This document shows, one piece after another, positions 26,081 to 35,417 of a DNA stretch of 64,000 nucleotides. The notes under the pieces are model-generated. The model worked only from the letters and a program-made list of their open reading frames with translations, made no database searches and was not told the DNA's origin. A program made the position numbers and the translations under genes. Source of the stretch: Gracilimonas sp965227215 (lineage in GTDB: Bacteria; Bacteroidota; Rhodothermia; Balneolales; Balneolaceae); the NCBI GenBank assembly GCA_965227215.1, contig OZ245729.1, forward strand, positions 2,170,001 through 2,234,000, written 5' to 3'. Each line of letters starts with the position of its first letter. The stretch's first letter is position 1.

Positions 26081-27340
26081 ATGAAGAAAAAGTATTTGAT
26101 TCCGGGTGTCATCATTGGACTATCCATGATTGCCTGGTTTGTTTTTGGAGGAGAATCATCCGAAACCGTAGAGCTTACTACCACACCAAAGAAAGGTGAA
26201 TTCGTAGTTGATGTTACCACCACGGGGGAATTGCGAGCTAAACAATCTGTTGAAATTAAGGGGCCACAAGGAGTTCGTGAAATTCGCCTGTTCAATATGA
26301 AAATTCAGCGGTTAATTCCGGAAGGAACTATTGTGAAAGAAGGAGATTTTGTTGCCGAGCTAGACCGATCGGAAATTACAGGCCGTTTGCAGGATGCCAT
26401 GCTGGAACTTCAACAGGCTCAGTCTCAGGTAACCCAGGTATCACTGGACAGCACGCTCACCCTTTCTCAGGCTCGGGATAATTTGATTAACCTGGAGTAT
26501 GCGCTGGAAGAACGACAGATAGCGGTCGATCAGTCCAAATACGAATCTCCTGCCGTTCAACGCCAGGCCGAAATTGATCTTGATAAAGCTCGTCGTCAGC
26601 TGGCTCAGGAGAAGAAAAACTACATCACCAAGGTAAAGCAGGCGGAAGCCCAGATGAGTGAAGTAGAGGCCGATTTACAGGAAGAGCAAAACGAAGTAAA
26701 CAAAATCAGGTCGCTGCTTCAGCAGTTTACAGTGAAGGCCCCGGCGCAGGGAATGGTGATCTACAAACGAAACTATGATGGCAGTAAAGTTACTGAAGGA
26801 AGCGACATCAGCGCGTGGAATCCTACGGTAGCGGAACTTCCGGATTTTTCTGTGATGGAGTCCATCACCTATGTAAATGAAGTGGATGTTCAGAAAATAG
26901 CTAAAGACCAAAATGTGGAAATCGGGCTGGATGCCATTCCGGATAAAAACCTATATGGAACCGTAACCAGTGTGGCAAATATTGGTGAGCAGCGTCCTAA
27001 TTCGGACTCTAAGGTGTATGAAGTGATCATCGAGATTGCAGAAACCGACAGTGTGCTGCGCCCGGCAATGACCACCAGTAATCGCGTAATCGTTAATCGA
27101 GTGCCGGATGCCATGTTTATCCCGCTTGAAACTATTCATGTTCAGGATTCAACCAGCTTTGTATTCAAAAAAGAAGGACTGTATCCGGTGATGCAGGAAG
27201 TTGAGCTCGGGCTTATGAACGAAAACGAAGTGATTGTTCATCGAGGTCTTGCCATGGATGATGTGATTTACCTGTCGGTTCCCCAGGATACGGCCGGTAT
27301 AGATCGGATATTTCTGGGAGAAGAAATCACATCTAATTAA
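26081..27340 (+). CDS. MacA/HlyD-type periplasmic adaptor
   Basis: 419 residues: one N-terminal membrane anchor (about 6-24), barrel-sandwich segments around 45-95 and 215-240, a long coiled-coil hairpin (about 105-215), and C-terminal beta-barrel domains. Links an inner-membrane transporter to an outer-membrane TolC-type channel. It is followed after 15 bases by a MacB-like permease and then a TolC gene, so these form one tripartite export operon. Confidence 0.87.
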   Translation: MKKKYLIPGVIIGLSMIAWFVFGGESSETVELTTTPKKGEFVVDVTTTGELRAKQSVEIKGPQGVREIRLFNMKIQRLIPEGTIVKEGDFVAELDRSEITGRLQDAMLELQQAQSQVTQVSLDSTLTLSQARDNLINLEYALEERQIAVDQSKYESPAVQRQAEIDLDKARRQLAQEKKNYITKVKQAEAQMSEVEADLQEEQNEVNKIRSLLQQFTVKAPAQGMVIYKRNYDGSKVTEGSDISAWNPTVAELPDFSVMESITYVNEVDVQKIAKDQNVEIGLDAIPDKNLYGTVTSVANIGEQRPNSDSKVYEVIIEIAETDSVLRPAMTTSNRVIVNRVPDAMFIPLETIHVQDSTSFVFKKEGLYPVMQEVELGLMNENEVIVHRGLAMDDVIYLSVPQDTAGIDRIFLGEEITSN

Positions 27341-27355
27341 GAAAAGGATAAGCAG

Positions 27356-28726
27356 GTGCTGCAAAAAATACTCTACAATCTGGATATTGCTCTTGAGGCT
27401 ATTCAACGTAACAAACTCCGGGCTTTTCTAACTTCATTAGGAATTATATTTGGTGTTTCATCGGTCATTGCTATGCTTGCCATCGGAACCGGTGCTCAGC
27501 AGGAAGTGCTTCAACAGATGGAGCTTTTGGGAACAAATAATGTAATCGTGCAGCCGGTTGTAGAGCAGCGTGAAGGGAATGTGGGCGATGAAAATGCAGC
27601 CAATCAGGAAAAAAAGAAATTCTCTCCGGGCTTAAACCTGGAAGACCTTGAAAGCATCAAAGAGCTGGTTCCACAGGTTGAAAAACTCAGCCCGGAAATT
27701 ATGTATGAAACCACATTTATTCGTGACGCACGTATCCGAACGGGTAAACTGATTGGGGTGAATAAAGATTATTTCGGCATCTCGAACCTGGACATTACAG
27801 AGGGAAGTAACTTCAGCGATTTGCAAATCAAGAATGCGGATCCGGTTTGTGTGATTGGCTACGATGTGAAAACACGATTCTTTGCCGGCGAAAGCCCGAT
27901 TGGGAAGAAAATAAAAGTTGGCCATCTCTGGCTTACCGTAGTCGGGGTTATTGAAAAGAAAGATGTATCCACAGAGAATATCGAAAACCTGGGTATCCGA
28001 AATTTTAATCTGGATATCTACTCTCCGGCTACAACGGTTTTATTGAGATTTAAAAACCGGGCAGTACTTACCGGTAAGGACTTGCAGAGCAGTGGGGGCC
28101 GATCGGTAATCTTTATGGGCGGAGCCATGATCAGCAGTTCCGGAGGGAACAATAATAACTCCGGCGATGGAAACTACAATCAGCTTGATAAGCTTATTGT
28201 GAAAGTGACTGACACGAAATATAGTGCTACCATCGCAGATGTAATCTCACGAATGTTGCAGCGTCGCCATAATGATGTGGTCGACTTTGAGATTATCGTT
28301 CCTGAACAGCTCTTACAACAGGAACAGCGAACCAAACGTATTTTTAACATCGTGCTTTCCTCCATAGCATCCATTTCACTGATCGTAGGAGGCATTGGCA
28401 TTATGAATATCATGCTTGCTTCGGTGGTAGAACGATACCGCGAAATCGGAGTGCGTATGGCTGTTGGAGCCCAGAAGAAAGATATAGAACTTCAGTTTCT
28501 CACCGAGGCTCTGACCATCAGTATTACCGGTGGTTTCATCGGAATTATACTCGGGATGGCTTTCAGTTATGCTATTGAAGCTACCGCTGACATCGCCACT
28601 ATTGTAACCCCAATTTCCATTTTCATCTCATTCGGCGTAGCTCTCGTTATCGGTGTGGTCTTCGGATATTACCCTGCCAAGCGAGCCGCTCAACACGACC
28701 CTGTACACGCATTACGACATGAATAA
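27356..28726 (+). CDS. MacB-like ABC transporter permease (no ATPase domain)
   Basis: 456 residues with the MacB topology: first membrane helix (about 22-45), a large periplasmic domain (MacB_PCD, about 50-315), then three helices (about 325-348, 375-400, 412-438) of the FtsX family. Unlike E. coli MacB there is no N-terminal nucleotide-binding domain, and no ATPase gene lies in the operon. GTG start 15 bases after the adaptor stop. The partner ATPase must be encoded elsewhere. Confidence 0.88.
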   Translation: MLQKILYNLDIALEAIQRNKLRAFLTSLGIIFGVSSVIAMLAIGTGAQQEVLQQMELLGTNNVIVQPVVEQREGNVGDENAANQEKKKFSPGLNLEDLESIKELVPQVEKLSPEIMYETTFIRDARIRTGKLIGVNKDYFGISNLDITEGSNFSDLQIKNADPVCVIGYDVKTRFFAGESPIGKKIKVGHLWLTVVGVIEKKDVSTENIENLGIRNFNLDIYSPATTVLLRFKNRAVLTGKDLQSSGGRSVIFMGGAMISSSGGNNNNSGDGNYNQLDKLIVKVTDTKYSATIADVISRMLQRRHNDVVDFEIIVPEQLLQQEQRTKRIFNIVLSSIASISLIVGGIGIMNIMLASVVERYREIGVRMAVGAQKKDIELQFLTEALTISITGGFIGIILGMAFSYAIEATADIATIVTPISIFISFGVALVIGVVFGYYPAKRAAQHDPVHALRHE

Positions 28727-30203
28727 ACGTTTTTTCGGATTTCTGATTATTGCCCTCGCTTTCTTTTCTTCGGATTTGAAAGCTCAATCGCAGCGAACAT
28801 TAACCCTCGAAGAAAGCATTGAAATTGCCAAGCAAAACAGTCCGCTGGCACGTGCTGCTACATTCGAATTGGTTTCGGCCAAATGGAGGTATAAATCATT
28901 CCGGGCTGATTTACTTCCCAGTCTGGATTTAGATGGGGACATTCCAAGCTATAGCCGGGCTATTACGGCAAACAGGCTGGATGACGGTTCTACCACTTAT
29001 CAGGAAGAAAGTCAGTCTCAATCTTCTGTCAATCTTTCTATTAACCAAAACATCATGCCCACGGGTGGGCGCTTATCACTTTCGAGTGGCATTAACCGGC
29101 TTATTTTGTTTGATGGTGGTATAAACGGGGAAAATGTATATCGCTGGCAAAGTACTCCACTGGTAGCTACATACTTTCAGCCGCTCTTCCAGTTCAATAG
29201 CCTGAAATGGAGAAATAAGATTGAACCGCTTCGATATCAAATTGCACAAAAGCAGTATGTGGAAGACATGGAAGACCTTGCCTTTAACGTAACCCAGAGC
29301 TTCTTCGATTTTCTGCTGGCAAAGATTAATGTTGAAGTGGCCGAATTTAACGTAACGGTGAATGATTCCATTTATAATATTTCACAAGGACGTTACCAGG
29401 TAGGGAGCATTGCCGAAAACGACCTGTTGCAAAGTGAGCTTGCGCTTCGAAATGCAGAAACATCTCTCACAACAGCTAATTTGAACTTTCAGCGAGCAGA
29501 AGAAAATTTTAAGGCGTTGTTAGGCATTCCGGATGAAACCGAAGTTGAGGTAATTATCCCTGAAGACGCACCCGACCTGAATATTGATGTAGACAAGGCA
29601 CTTGAACTGGCCCGGGAGAACAACAGTACCTCGCTGGAATTTGAGCTGAGTGAAATTCAGGCCAATCAATCGTATGATCAAGCCAGAAAAGAAGCCGGGT
29701 TCTCAGCTTCCATCCAGGCCAGTTATGGGTTAAATCAAACGGCGGAGGATTTCAGTGATGTATATAATGATCCTCAAAATCGGCAGTTTTTTACGGTAGG
29801 ATTTCAAATCCCCATTTTTAACTGGGGTAAGAACACGGCCGAAATTCAGGCTGCTCGAAATCAGCAGGCTGCAACGGCTAATACTATTGCCTATCAAAAG
29901 CTGCAGTTTGACCTGAGTGTGCGCAGTACAGTTCGGGAATTCTCACAGCTTCGCAGTCAGGTTGAATTGGCAGAATCTTCGGATGTAATTGCCGACCGCC
30001 GTTACGAAGTAGCTAAGAATCGCTATCTGATTGGTAAAATTGATGTAACGAACTTGTTCATTGCTCAAAACGAAAAAGACAGTGCCCGCCGAAGCTATAT
30101 TCAGGCTCTTCGAAATTACTGGACCGGCTATTATAATCTTCGCCGACTTACCCTCTACAATTTCGAGAACAATTCCCCAATCGTACTGGATACAGATATT
30201 TAG
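28719..30203 (+). CDS. TolC-family outer-membrane channel
   Basis: 494 residues from ATG 28719 with a signal peptide (cut after SDLKA). Two repeats of the outer-membrane-efflux-protein fold are visible as long amphipathic helices (about 175-270 and 385-460). The start overlaps the permease stop by eight bases, and a signal peptide begins right at this ATG, so the longer upstream frame is rejected. Forms the outer-membrane exit of the MacA/MacB-like system. Confidence 0.9.
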   Translation: MNKRFFGFLIIALAFFSSDLKAQSQRTLTLEESIEIAKQNSPLARAATFELVSAKWRYKSFRADLLPSLDLDGDIPSYSRAITANRLDDGSTTYQEESQSQSSVNLSINQNIMPTGGRLSLSSGINRLILFDGGINGENVYRWQSTPLVATYFQPLFQFNSLKWRNKIEPLRYQIAQKQYVEDMEDLAFNVTQSFFDFLLAKINVEVAEFNVTVNDSIYNISQGRYQVGSIAENDLLQSELALRNAETSLTTANLNFQRAEENFKALLGIPDETEVEVIIPEDAPDLNIDVDKALELARENNSTSLEFELSEIQANQSYDQARKEAGFSASIQASYGLNQTAEDFSDVYNDPQNRQFFTVGFQIPIFNWGKNTAEIQAARNQQAATANTIAYQKLQFDLSVRSTVREFSQLRSQVELAESSDVIADRRYEVAKNRYLIGKIDVTNLFIAQNEKDSARRSYIQALRNYWTGYYNLRRLTLYNFENNSPIVLDTDI

Positions 30204-30257
30204 CAACCTGCCAATCAGTATTAATCCTGCATTACCGCAGTATCCGTGTTCAATAAA

Positions 30258-31631
30258 TCAGGATGCGTACTCAGGTAACAGCTCTAAAAATCTCGCCGAA
30301 GTCTTAATTCCTCTGTGAAAATCCTTCAGCGAGAAGTTTTCATTGGGAGAATGAATGGCATTGCTTGTGAGCCCAAAGCCCATCAGGATGGATTCAACTC
30401 CGAGAACACGTTTGAAGTCAGCTACGATAGGGATAGAGCCGCCTTCCCGTGAAAAGAGCACTTCTGTTTCATATACATCTTCAAAAGCCTGAGCTCCGGC
30501 TTTAAGACCATAGAAGTCAAGGTCGGTAACCGATGCGTAACCGCCGTGGTGCTCATTAACAGTTACTTTTACGGTATCCGGAGCAATCGATTCTACATGC
30601 TTCTTAAACAGTTTGGCAATCTTATGCGGGTCCTGATCAGGCACAAGACGCATACTTACTTTGGCATTTGCTTTAGAGGGCAGTACCGTTTTAGCACCTT
30701 CTTTGGTGTAGCCACCCCAAATTCCGTTCACATCAAGGGTTGGGCGGGCTGAAGATCGTTCAAGTGTTGTATATCCTTTTTCACCATGCAGGGCATCCAC
30801 ATCTAATGTCTTCTTGTAGTCTTCTTCATCAAAAGGAAGCTGGGCAAAGGCTTTGCGATCTGCCTCGGTAAGTGGAATCACGTCATTGTAAAAACCGGGG
30901 ATCTGGATTACCCCATCTTCGTCTTTCAGTTTGGCAATAATCTCACACAAAACATTCGCCGGGTTTTCTACCGCTCCGCCATATACGCCGGAATGAAGGT
31001 CGCGATTGGGACCCACCACTTCAATTTCCATGTAAGCAAGCCCACGCAGACCATAGGTTATAGACGGCTGATCTTCCCCGAACATGGCCGTATCAGAAAT
31101 AAGAACCATGTCGCAGGCCAGCAAATCCTGGTGTTCTTCCAGAAAAGGGATAAGGTTTGGAGAGCCAATTTCTTCTTCCCCTTCCAAAATGAACTTCACG
31201 TTTACGGGGATTTCCTGACCGGTTTTTACAAAAGATTCTACTGCCTTAACGTGCGTAAAAGCCTGGCCTTTATCATCGCTGGCTCCACGGGCATAAATCA
31301 GTCCATCTTTAACGGTAGGCTCAAAAGGAGGAGTGTCCCAAAGTTCTTCAGGATCAGAAGGCTGAACATCGTAATGGCCATAAATTAATACTGTCGGGCG
31401 ATCGTCGTGCGGGCAGTGTTCGGCATATACAATAGGATTACCCGGAGTCTCATAGGTCTTTACGGTATCGAGGTTGAGGTTGTTGAGCTGGCCGACTAAA
31501 AACCCGGCTGCTTTTTTAATCTCCTCTTTCTTGCTGGAGTCGGTGCTGACGCTGGGAATGCGAAGTAAATCAAATAACTCTTCAACAAATTTATCTTTGT
31601 TTTGATCAATATACTCTTGAGTAGTACTCAT
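30258..31631 (-). CDS. M20-family dipeptidase
   Basis: 457-residue cytosolic metallopeptidase. Metal and catalytic motifs: YGHYDVQP (about 85-92), RGASDDKGQ (about 115-123, bridging Asp), EGEEEIGSPN (about 150-159), a SDTAMF aspartate near 180, and a late REGGSIP with the C-terminal histidine in NAIHSPNE. The dimerisation domain lies between about 190 and 360. Cleaves dipeptides, probably with broad specificity. Single gene, convergent with the tolC gene. Confidence 0.92.
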   Translation of the reverse strand: MSTTQEYIDQNKDKFVEELFDLLRIPSVSTDSSKKEEIKKAAGFLVGQLNNLNLDTVKTYETPGNPIVYAEHCPHDDRPTVLIYGHYDVQPSDPEELWDTPPFEPTVKDGLIYARGASDDKGQAFTHVKAVESFVKTGQEIPVNVKFILEGEEEIGSPNLIPFLEEHQDLLACDMVLISDTAMFGEDQPSITYGLRGLAYMEIEVVGPNRDLHSGVYGGAVENPANVLCEIIAKLKDEDGVIQIPGFYNDVIPLTEADRKAFAQLPFDEEDYKKTLDVDALHGEKGYTTLERSSARPTLDVNGIWGGYTKEGAKTVLPSKANAKVSMRLVPDQDPHKIAKLFKKHVESIAPDTVKVTVNEHHGGYASVTDLDFYGLKAGAQAFEDVYETEVLFSREGGSIPIVADFKRVLGVESILMGFGLTSNAIHSPNENFSLKDFHRGIKTSARFLELLPEYAS

Positions 31632-31689
31632 TAATAAAAGGGTATTATTTTATGTTTTATCAGTATTAATTTTTAAGCACCTGTGTACG

Positions 31690-31697
31690 CAAAAATA
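31690..31697 (-). promoter_or_regulatory. Candidate -7 promoter box of the dipeptidase gene
   Basis: Minus-strand TATTTTTG is an exact match to the Bacteroidetes consensus TAnnTTTG, about 60 bases before the start codon. No good TTG -33 element at the usual spacing. Confidence 0.35.
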
Positions 31698-31737
31698 GTC
31701 TCGCAATATAATATAAACTTCACCGAGGATTGAAGGC

Positions 31738-32505
31738 TTATAATATTTTTACTCCATGGTTTTGAATCCAGCCATACTGTCCATTTCCAAGCCGTACATA
31801 AAGCCAATCGGGTTGTTCTGCACTTTTCCAGTGGTCTACGGTCAGGTCATATCCCTCGTAAGCAATACTTTCCAGTGTTGCATCAGCATTTGGAGCCTGT
31901 AAAACCCGTTGAGAATTGGCAATTAAAATAGCTGCATCGTATCGCTGATTAACGTAATCGGCATAGAAAGCCAGGCCGGCTAAAACTGATCCTGCTATCA
32001 CCAATGAGATGACATAACTTGAAATATTCTGCAAGCTCAATTTGTTAAACCAGGAGAGGTACAGCAAGATCAACCCTGCGATTGTAATAACAAACCCGAT
32101 GAGAAATAACCCAGATGCCGTAGGCACTTCATTGATCCACTGTACAGCACGGTCCCAGGGTAATTTGGGCAGTACAGCCGATTGTCTGCTGAACTGACTG
32201 TTTACGTAATCCAGTGCGGTTTTTGCCTGTGATGCAGTGGTATTAAATGTTTTTGCTTTAAGGAAATAGAATTTGGCAAGGCCGAGGGAGTCGAGCTGTA
32301 CAGCGGTAATCCCCATGTTTAAATAAAGAGCACCTGAAACATTGCCCGATTCTTCGATGGTTCTATAAAGAGTTAAAGCCTCTGTTAGATCGCCATTTTC
32401 AAAAAGGGTGTTGGCTTCATCAAAAACGGCCTGTGGGGATTGCTGTGCAACCGAAGCGGTAAAGGAAAGCAAAAGCCAAACCAAGCAGAGCAAAAGTTTT
32501 TTCAT
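31738..32505 (-). CDS. BatE-like TPR protein with SH3 domain
   Basis: 255 residues: signal peptide (cut after Ala20), TPR helices (about 24-110), two membrane helices (about 131-153 and 163-183), and a C-terminal bacterial SH3-type domain with typical WLYVRLGNGQYGWI sequence. This plan matches BatE. ATG overlaps the BatD stop (ATGA). Last gene of the yebC-bat series. Confidence 0.75.
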   Translation of the reverse strand: MKKLLLCLVWLLLSFTASVAQQSPQAVFDEANTLFENGDLTEALTLYRTIEESGNVSGALYLNMGITAVQLDSLGLAKFYFLKAKTFNTTASQAKTALDYVNSQFSRQSAVLPKLPWDRAVQWINEVPTASGLFLIGFVITIAGLILLYLSWFNKLSLQNISSYVISLVIAGSVLAGLAFYADYVNQRYDAAILIANSQRVLQAPNADATLESIAYEGYDLTVDHWKSAEQPDWLYVRLGNGQYGWIQNHGVKIL

Positions 32506-34250
32506 ACCAGCTTCCCTATTTTCTTGATTAGTGCTTTCGTCTTATCAATATCAGAGTCCAGGGTTTCCTGGGTGGCATTGGGAGCGTAAGCAATGGTTTC
32601 GCACTTAGTAAGTAGCCGCTTCAGCTCAGTGGTGATTTCTGTATCCGCAATTTGTTCTGTTTCACGGATGACGTCCTTATGTGAAAGACCTGCCGGCGGT
32701 AGGTTCAGTTTATCTGTTATGAATTGAACCAGCGCTTTTTCAATCAGGTGATATCCTTCTTTGATATCACCGGCTTCCTGAGCTTTGGTTAAGGTTCTTG
32801 AAGCAGTTTCGGAAGCTTTTCGGGACCTGGCAAAAGCAGTATCCGTGTTCATCCGGTTGTGATATTGTTTGTACCCATATGCCGCTGCAGTTAGCAGAAT
32901 CGGAAAAAATATGAGCGACCATACCCAGCCTTTTTCATGCAGAGGAGTGGCGGAATCGGTTGTCCATTGAGCCAAACCCGTTATGGGTTGAACGTTTAAT
33001 CGTAAATCATTCTGCGCAACCGCTCTCGCATTAGGGTCGCGTTTGGCGGTGAAGGTTAATGCAGGCAGGGTGGTAATTTCGTAGCGTTTAGAGTTCGGGT
33101 TGAAATGGGCAATTCTTGTAGCGGGAATGGTGAAAGTGCCTTCATTCCGCGCAATGATAATATCCGTAAAGGTACGCGTACCTGAAATTTGCCGGTTTCT
33201 GCGGTCTATGGTTGATCCTTCCTGAGGGTTGTACTTCTCAAGTTCTTCGGGAAATGAATATTCCGGTTTATTAACCAGAGGCACATTTCCGGCTCCGCTG
33301 ATGCGTGTGGTAATCTCAATGGTTTCTCCGACAAAAGCATCTCGTGGTGAGATTTCCCTGCTGATTTCAAAATCACCCACAGCACCTATAAATTCAGCGT
33401 TTTGAGCTTCGGGAAGAGGTTGAACGTTAAGAGTTACCGGGATGGATTCTATATTGAGTCGCTCCTGTCCGAATCCCAGTCCAAAAGGATCGGAGTTTCG
33501 TTGTTTACGAACCGATACGGAAATCTCAAACGGACTTAAAGTAAGTTCTCCGGATTTTGTTGGAAAGAGCGCATACTGAATTAATCGTGCCCTGTGATAG
33601 CGAATGCCGTTAACAATGGTAGAAGTTGTTTGAGCTCGTTGAGGATATTCAAGTTCTTCTTTCCAGAAGCCTTCTGCTTTCCAGCCTGGTGTCGGTTGAT
33701 AGGAGGAAACTTCAATATCATTTTTGAAATACAGCACTACATCGGCAACCACCTGCTGCCCCACAACGGGAGTTTTTGTGCTTGGTTCCAGCCTCACGTA
33801 AATATCGGGAGCCCGCTCTGCATCACCAGAATTTATGGTAGAGGGATCAAGCACTTTAAAGGGAATTGGGGAGGTCTGAAAGGTCTCGTTATTTACATTC
33901 ACTGTTATTGCAGGAACCGTGTAACTGCCGGGAGTTTGGGCAATCAGGGCATAACCGAATGTATAGGTAACGGTAGGACTTCCATTAACAAGAGAATATT
34001 TTTGTCCGCGAGAAGTACTGCCTCTGAGCCAGCGGAGTCCGTCAATTTCAGGTAGTACAGGTTGCTCTACCGAACCCATGCTGGTACCGGAAATGGTGAC
34101 CTGTAGACTTACTTGTTCTCCGGAGTAGATGTTGACTTCTGAAAGCGAGGCACTAACATCAATATCCTGAGCCTGGATTGTGGTAGAACAAGCCAGGGTA
34201 AGAAACATCAATAAGGATTGAAGAAGAGTTCGTTTACCAATCTTTGTCAT
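32502..34250 (-). CDS. batD: BatD family protein
   Basis: 582 residues: signal peptide (cut after Ala27), tandem beta-sandwich domains, one membrane helix (about 435-455) and a helical cytoplasmic tail. Matches the BatD (BatD-like oxygen-tolerance) family. Bat proteins were linked to aerotolerance in Bacteroides and to envelope stress; their biochemical role is unclear. Its start lies 17 bases inside the preceding Gln-rich gene. Confidence 0.85.
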   Translation of the reverse strand: MTKIGKRTLLQSLLMFLTLACSTTIQAQDIDVSASLSEVNIYSGEQVSLQVTISGTSMGSVEQPVLPEIDGLRWLRGSTSRGQKYSLVNGSPTVTYTFGYALIAQTPGSYTVPAITVNVNNETFQTSPIPFKVLDPSTINSGDAERAPDIYVRLEPSTKTPVVGQQVVADVVLYFKNDIEVSSYQPTPGWKAEGFWKEELEYPQRAQTTSTIVNGIRYHRARLIQYALFPTKSGELTLSPFEISVSVRKQRNSDPFGLGFGQERLNIESIPVTLNVQPLPEAQNAEFIGAVGDFEISREISPRDAFVGETIEITTRISGAGNVPLVNKPEYSFPEELEKYNPQEGSTIDRRNRQISGTRTFTDIIIARNEGTFTIPATRIAHFNPNSKRYEITTLPALTFTAKRDPNARAVAQNDLRLNVQPITGLAQWTTDSATPLHEKGWVWSLIFFPILLTAAAYGYKQYHNRMNTDTAFARSRKASETASRTLTKAQEAGDIKEGYHLIEKALVQFITDKLNLPPAGLSHKDVIRETEQIADTEITTELKRLLTKCETIAYAPNATQETLDSDIDKTKALIKKIGKLV

Positions 34251-34764
34251 GCTTGGCGCTTCCGTCCGATTTTTTCTTCTTGAATTCTTTCAGTAACTCT
34301 TTCTCTTTCTGAGCCAGGGCCTGCAGTATTTTTTCTGCATCTTCTTTACTGATCTGCTGTGAGTTCAGGTCTTCCGGGTTCATTTCTTGGGGATCCTGCT
34401 CCTGCTGTTCTTCCCCTTCATTTTCTTGCTGCTCTTGATTCTCCTGCTCCTGTTGCTCTTCTTGATCTTGCTGCTGCTGATCCTGTTGTTGTTGATTCTG
34501 CTGGTTCTGTTGTTGCTGCTGATCCTGATTCTGCTGTTGTTGCTGTTTCTTCTGTTCTTCCTGAAGTTTTTGCATCAGGGCATTCAGCTTTGGGTTATTA
34601 GGATATTGATTGAGACCGGTTTGAACCTGGTCGATTGCAGCCTGCAAATCAGAATTAATGAACGACTGTGCACCGCCGTGGAAGTATTCCTCGGCGGTTT
34701 GAGATTGAGCAAAAACAGCAGTCGTAACCAAAAGGGAGAAAATAAAAGCACTCAGTTTTTTCAT
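34234..34764 (-). CDS. BatC-like secreted protein with Gln-rich tract
   Basis: About 176 residues from ATG 34764: signal peptide, one TPR-like helical pair (about 22-65), then a low-complexity Gln/Asn/Glu tract (about 68-126) made of CAG/CAA codons, and a Lys-rich tail. Intrinsically disordered tract; repeat-length variation is likely. The upstream TTG two codons earlier overlaps the previous stop and is not needed. Position between a BatB/C-type TPR protein and BatD suggests a Bat component. Confidence 0.7.
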   Translation of the reverse strand: MKKLSAFIFSLLVTTAVFAQSQTAEEYFHGGAQSFINSDLQAAIDQVQTGLNQYPNNPKLNALMQKLQEEQKKQQQQQNQDQQQQQNQQNQQQQDQQQQDQEEQQEQENQEQQENEGEEQQEQDPQEMNPEDLNSQQISKEDAEKILQALAQKEKELLKEFKKKKSDGSAKHDKDW

Positions 34765-34766
34765 GA

Positions 34767-35411
34767 TCAATTCGAGTCTATGTCTGAAACGTTTTTAATT
34801 CGTTCGATGAAATCGTTAAAAGCCCTAACGGTATCATCAGCATCAAGGGCGCGTTGCATCAGGTTGTATGCCTCAGCATATTTCCGCTGTGCTACCAGTT
34901 TTTCGGCTTGCTCTTTCATTGCCAACGCATATTCGCTGGGTTCAGGTGGGGGTTGGTTTTGTTGATTTTGATCCTGCCCTTCCTGCTCCTCTTCTTGCTC
35001 TTTTTGCCTGGCAAGGGCTTGTTCGTAATTATGCTTTGCGTCTACATCTCCCGGATTTAATTTCAGGGCATTTTTAAAATGGGTAGCGGCAGGCTTCCAC
35101 TTTTGTGTTTCGGTCAACAACGTCCCGATGTTATACTCAGCTTTGGCTTTATCTTCAGGCGACTCCGCCAACCCTCTGAACTCCATATATGATTGTATGG
35201 CCTCTTCCACTTTCCCCTGCTTTGCCTGAGCATTCCCAAGATTAAAATAGAGTAAAGCGTTGTCAGGATTTTGTTCTATGGCAGAAAGGTAAAGTTGTTC
35301 CGCTTTTTGGTAATTACCAGCTTCGTAGGCTTTGTTGGCTTCTCTGCCATCTGTGACAGCAGAGGCGGTCAGTAAAAACAAAAGCGCTATGTATGAAAGT
35401 GAGCGGATCAT
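34767..35411 (-). CDS. BatC-type TPR protein
   Basis: 214 residues: signal peptide, three to four TPRs (about 23-130) including the canonical LYFNLGNAQAKQGKVEEAI, a short Gln/Glu/Asn linker, and a fourth helical pair. Resembles BatC. It starts six bases after the yebC stop and is followed directly by the Gln-rich gene. The VWA proteins BatA and BatB, a MoxR ATPase and a DUF58 protein, usual partners in the Bat operon, are not here. Confidence 0.75.
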   Translation of the reverse strand: MIRSLSYIALLFLLTASAVTDGREANKAYEAGNYQKAEQLYLSAIEQNPDNALLYFNLGNAQAKQGKVEEAIQSYMEFRGLAESPEDKAKAEYNIGTLLTETQKWKPAATHFKNALKLNPGDVDAKHNYEQALARQKEQEEEQEGQDQNQQNQPPPEPSEYALAMKEQAEKLVAQRKYAEAYNLMQRALDADDTVRAFNDFIERIKNVSDIDSN

Positions 35412-35417
35412 TGTAAA

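Noticed and set aside
34387..34965. Leu-rich open frame on the plus strand that looks like a membrane protein
   Set aside because: It is the reverse complement of the Gln-codon (CAG/CAA) tract of the BatC-like gene; poly-Leu is a by-product.
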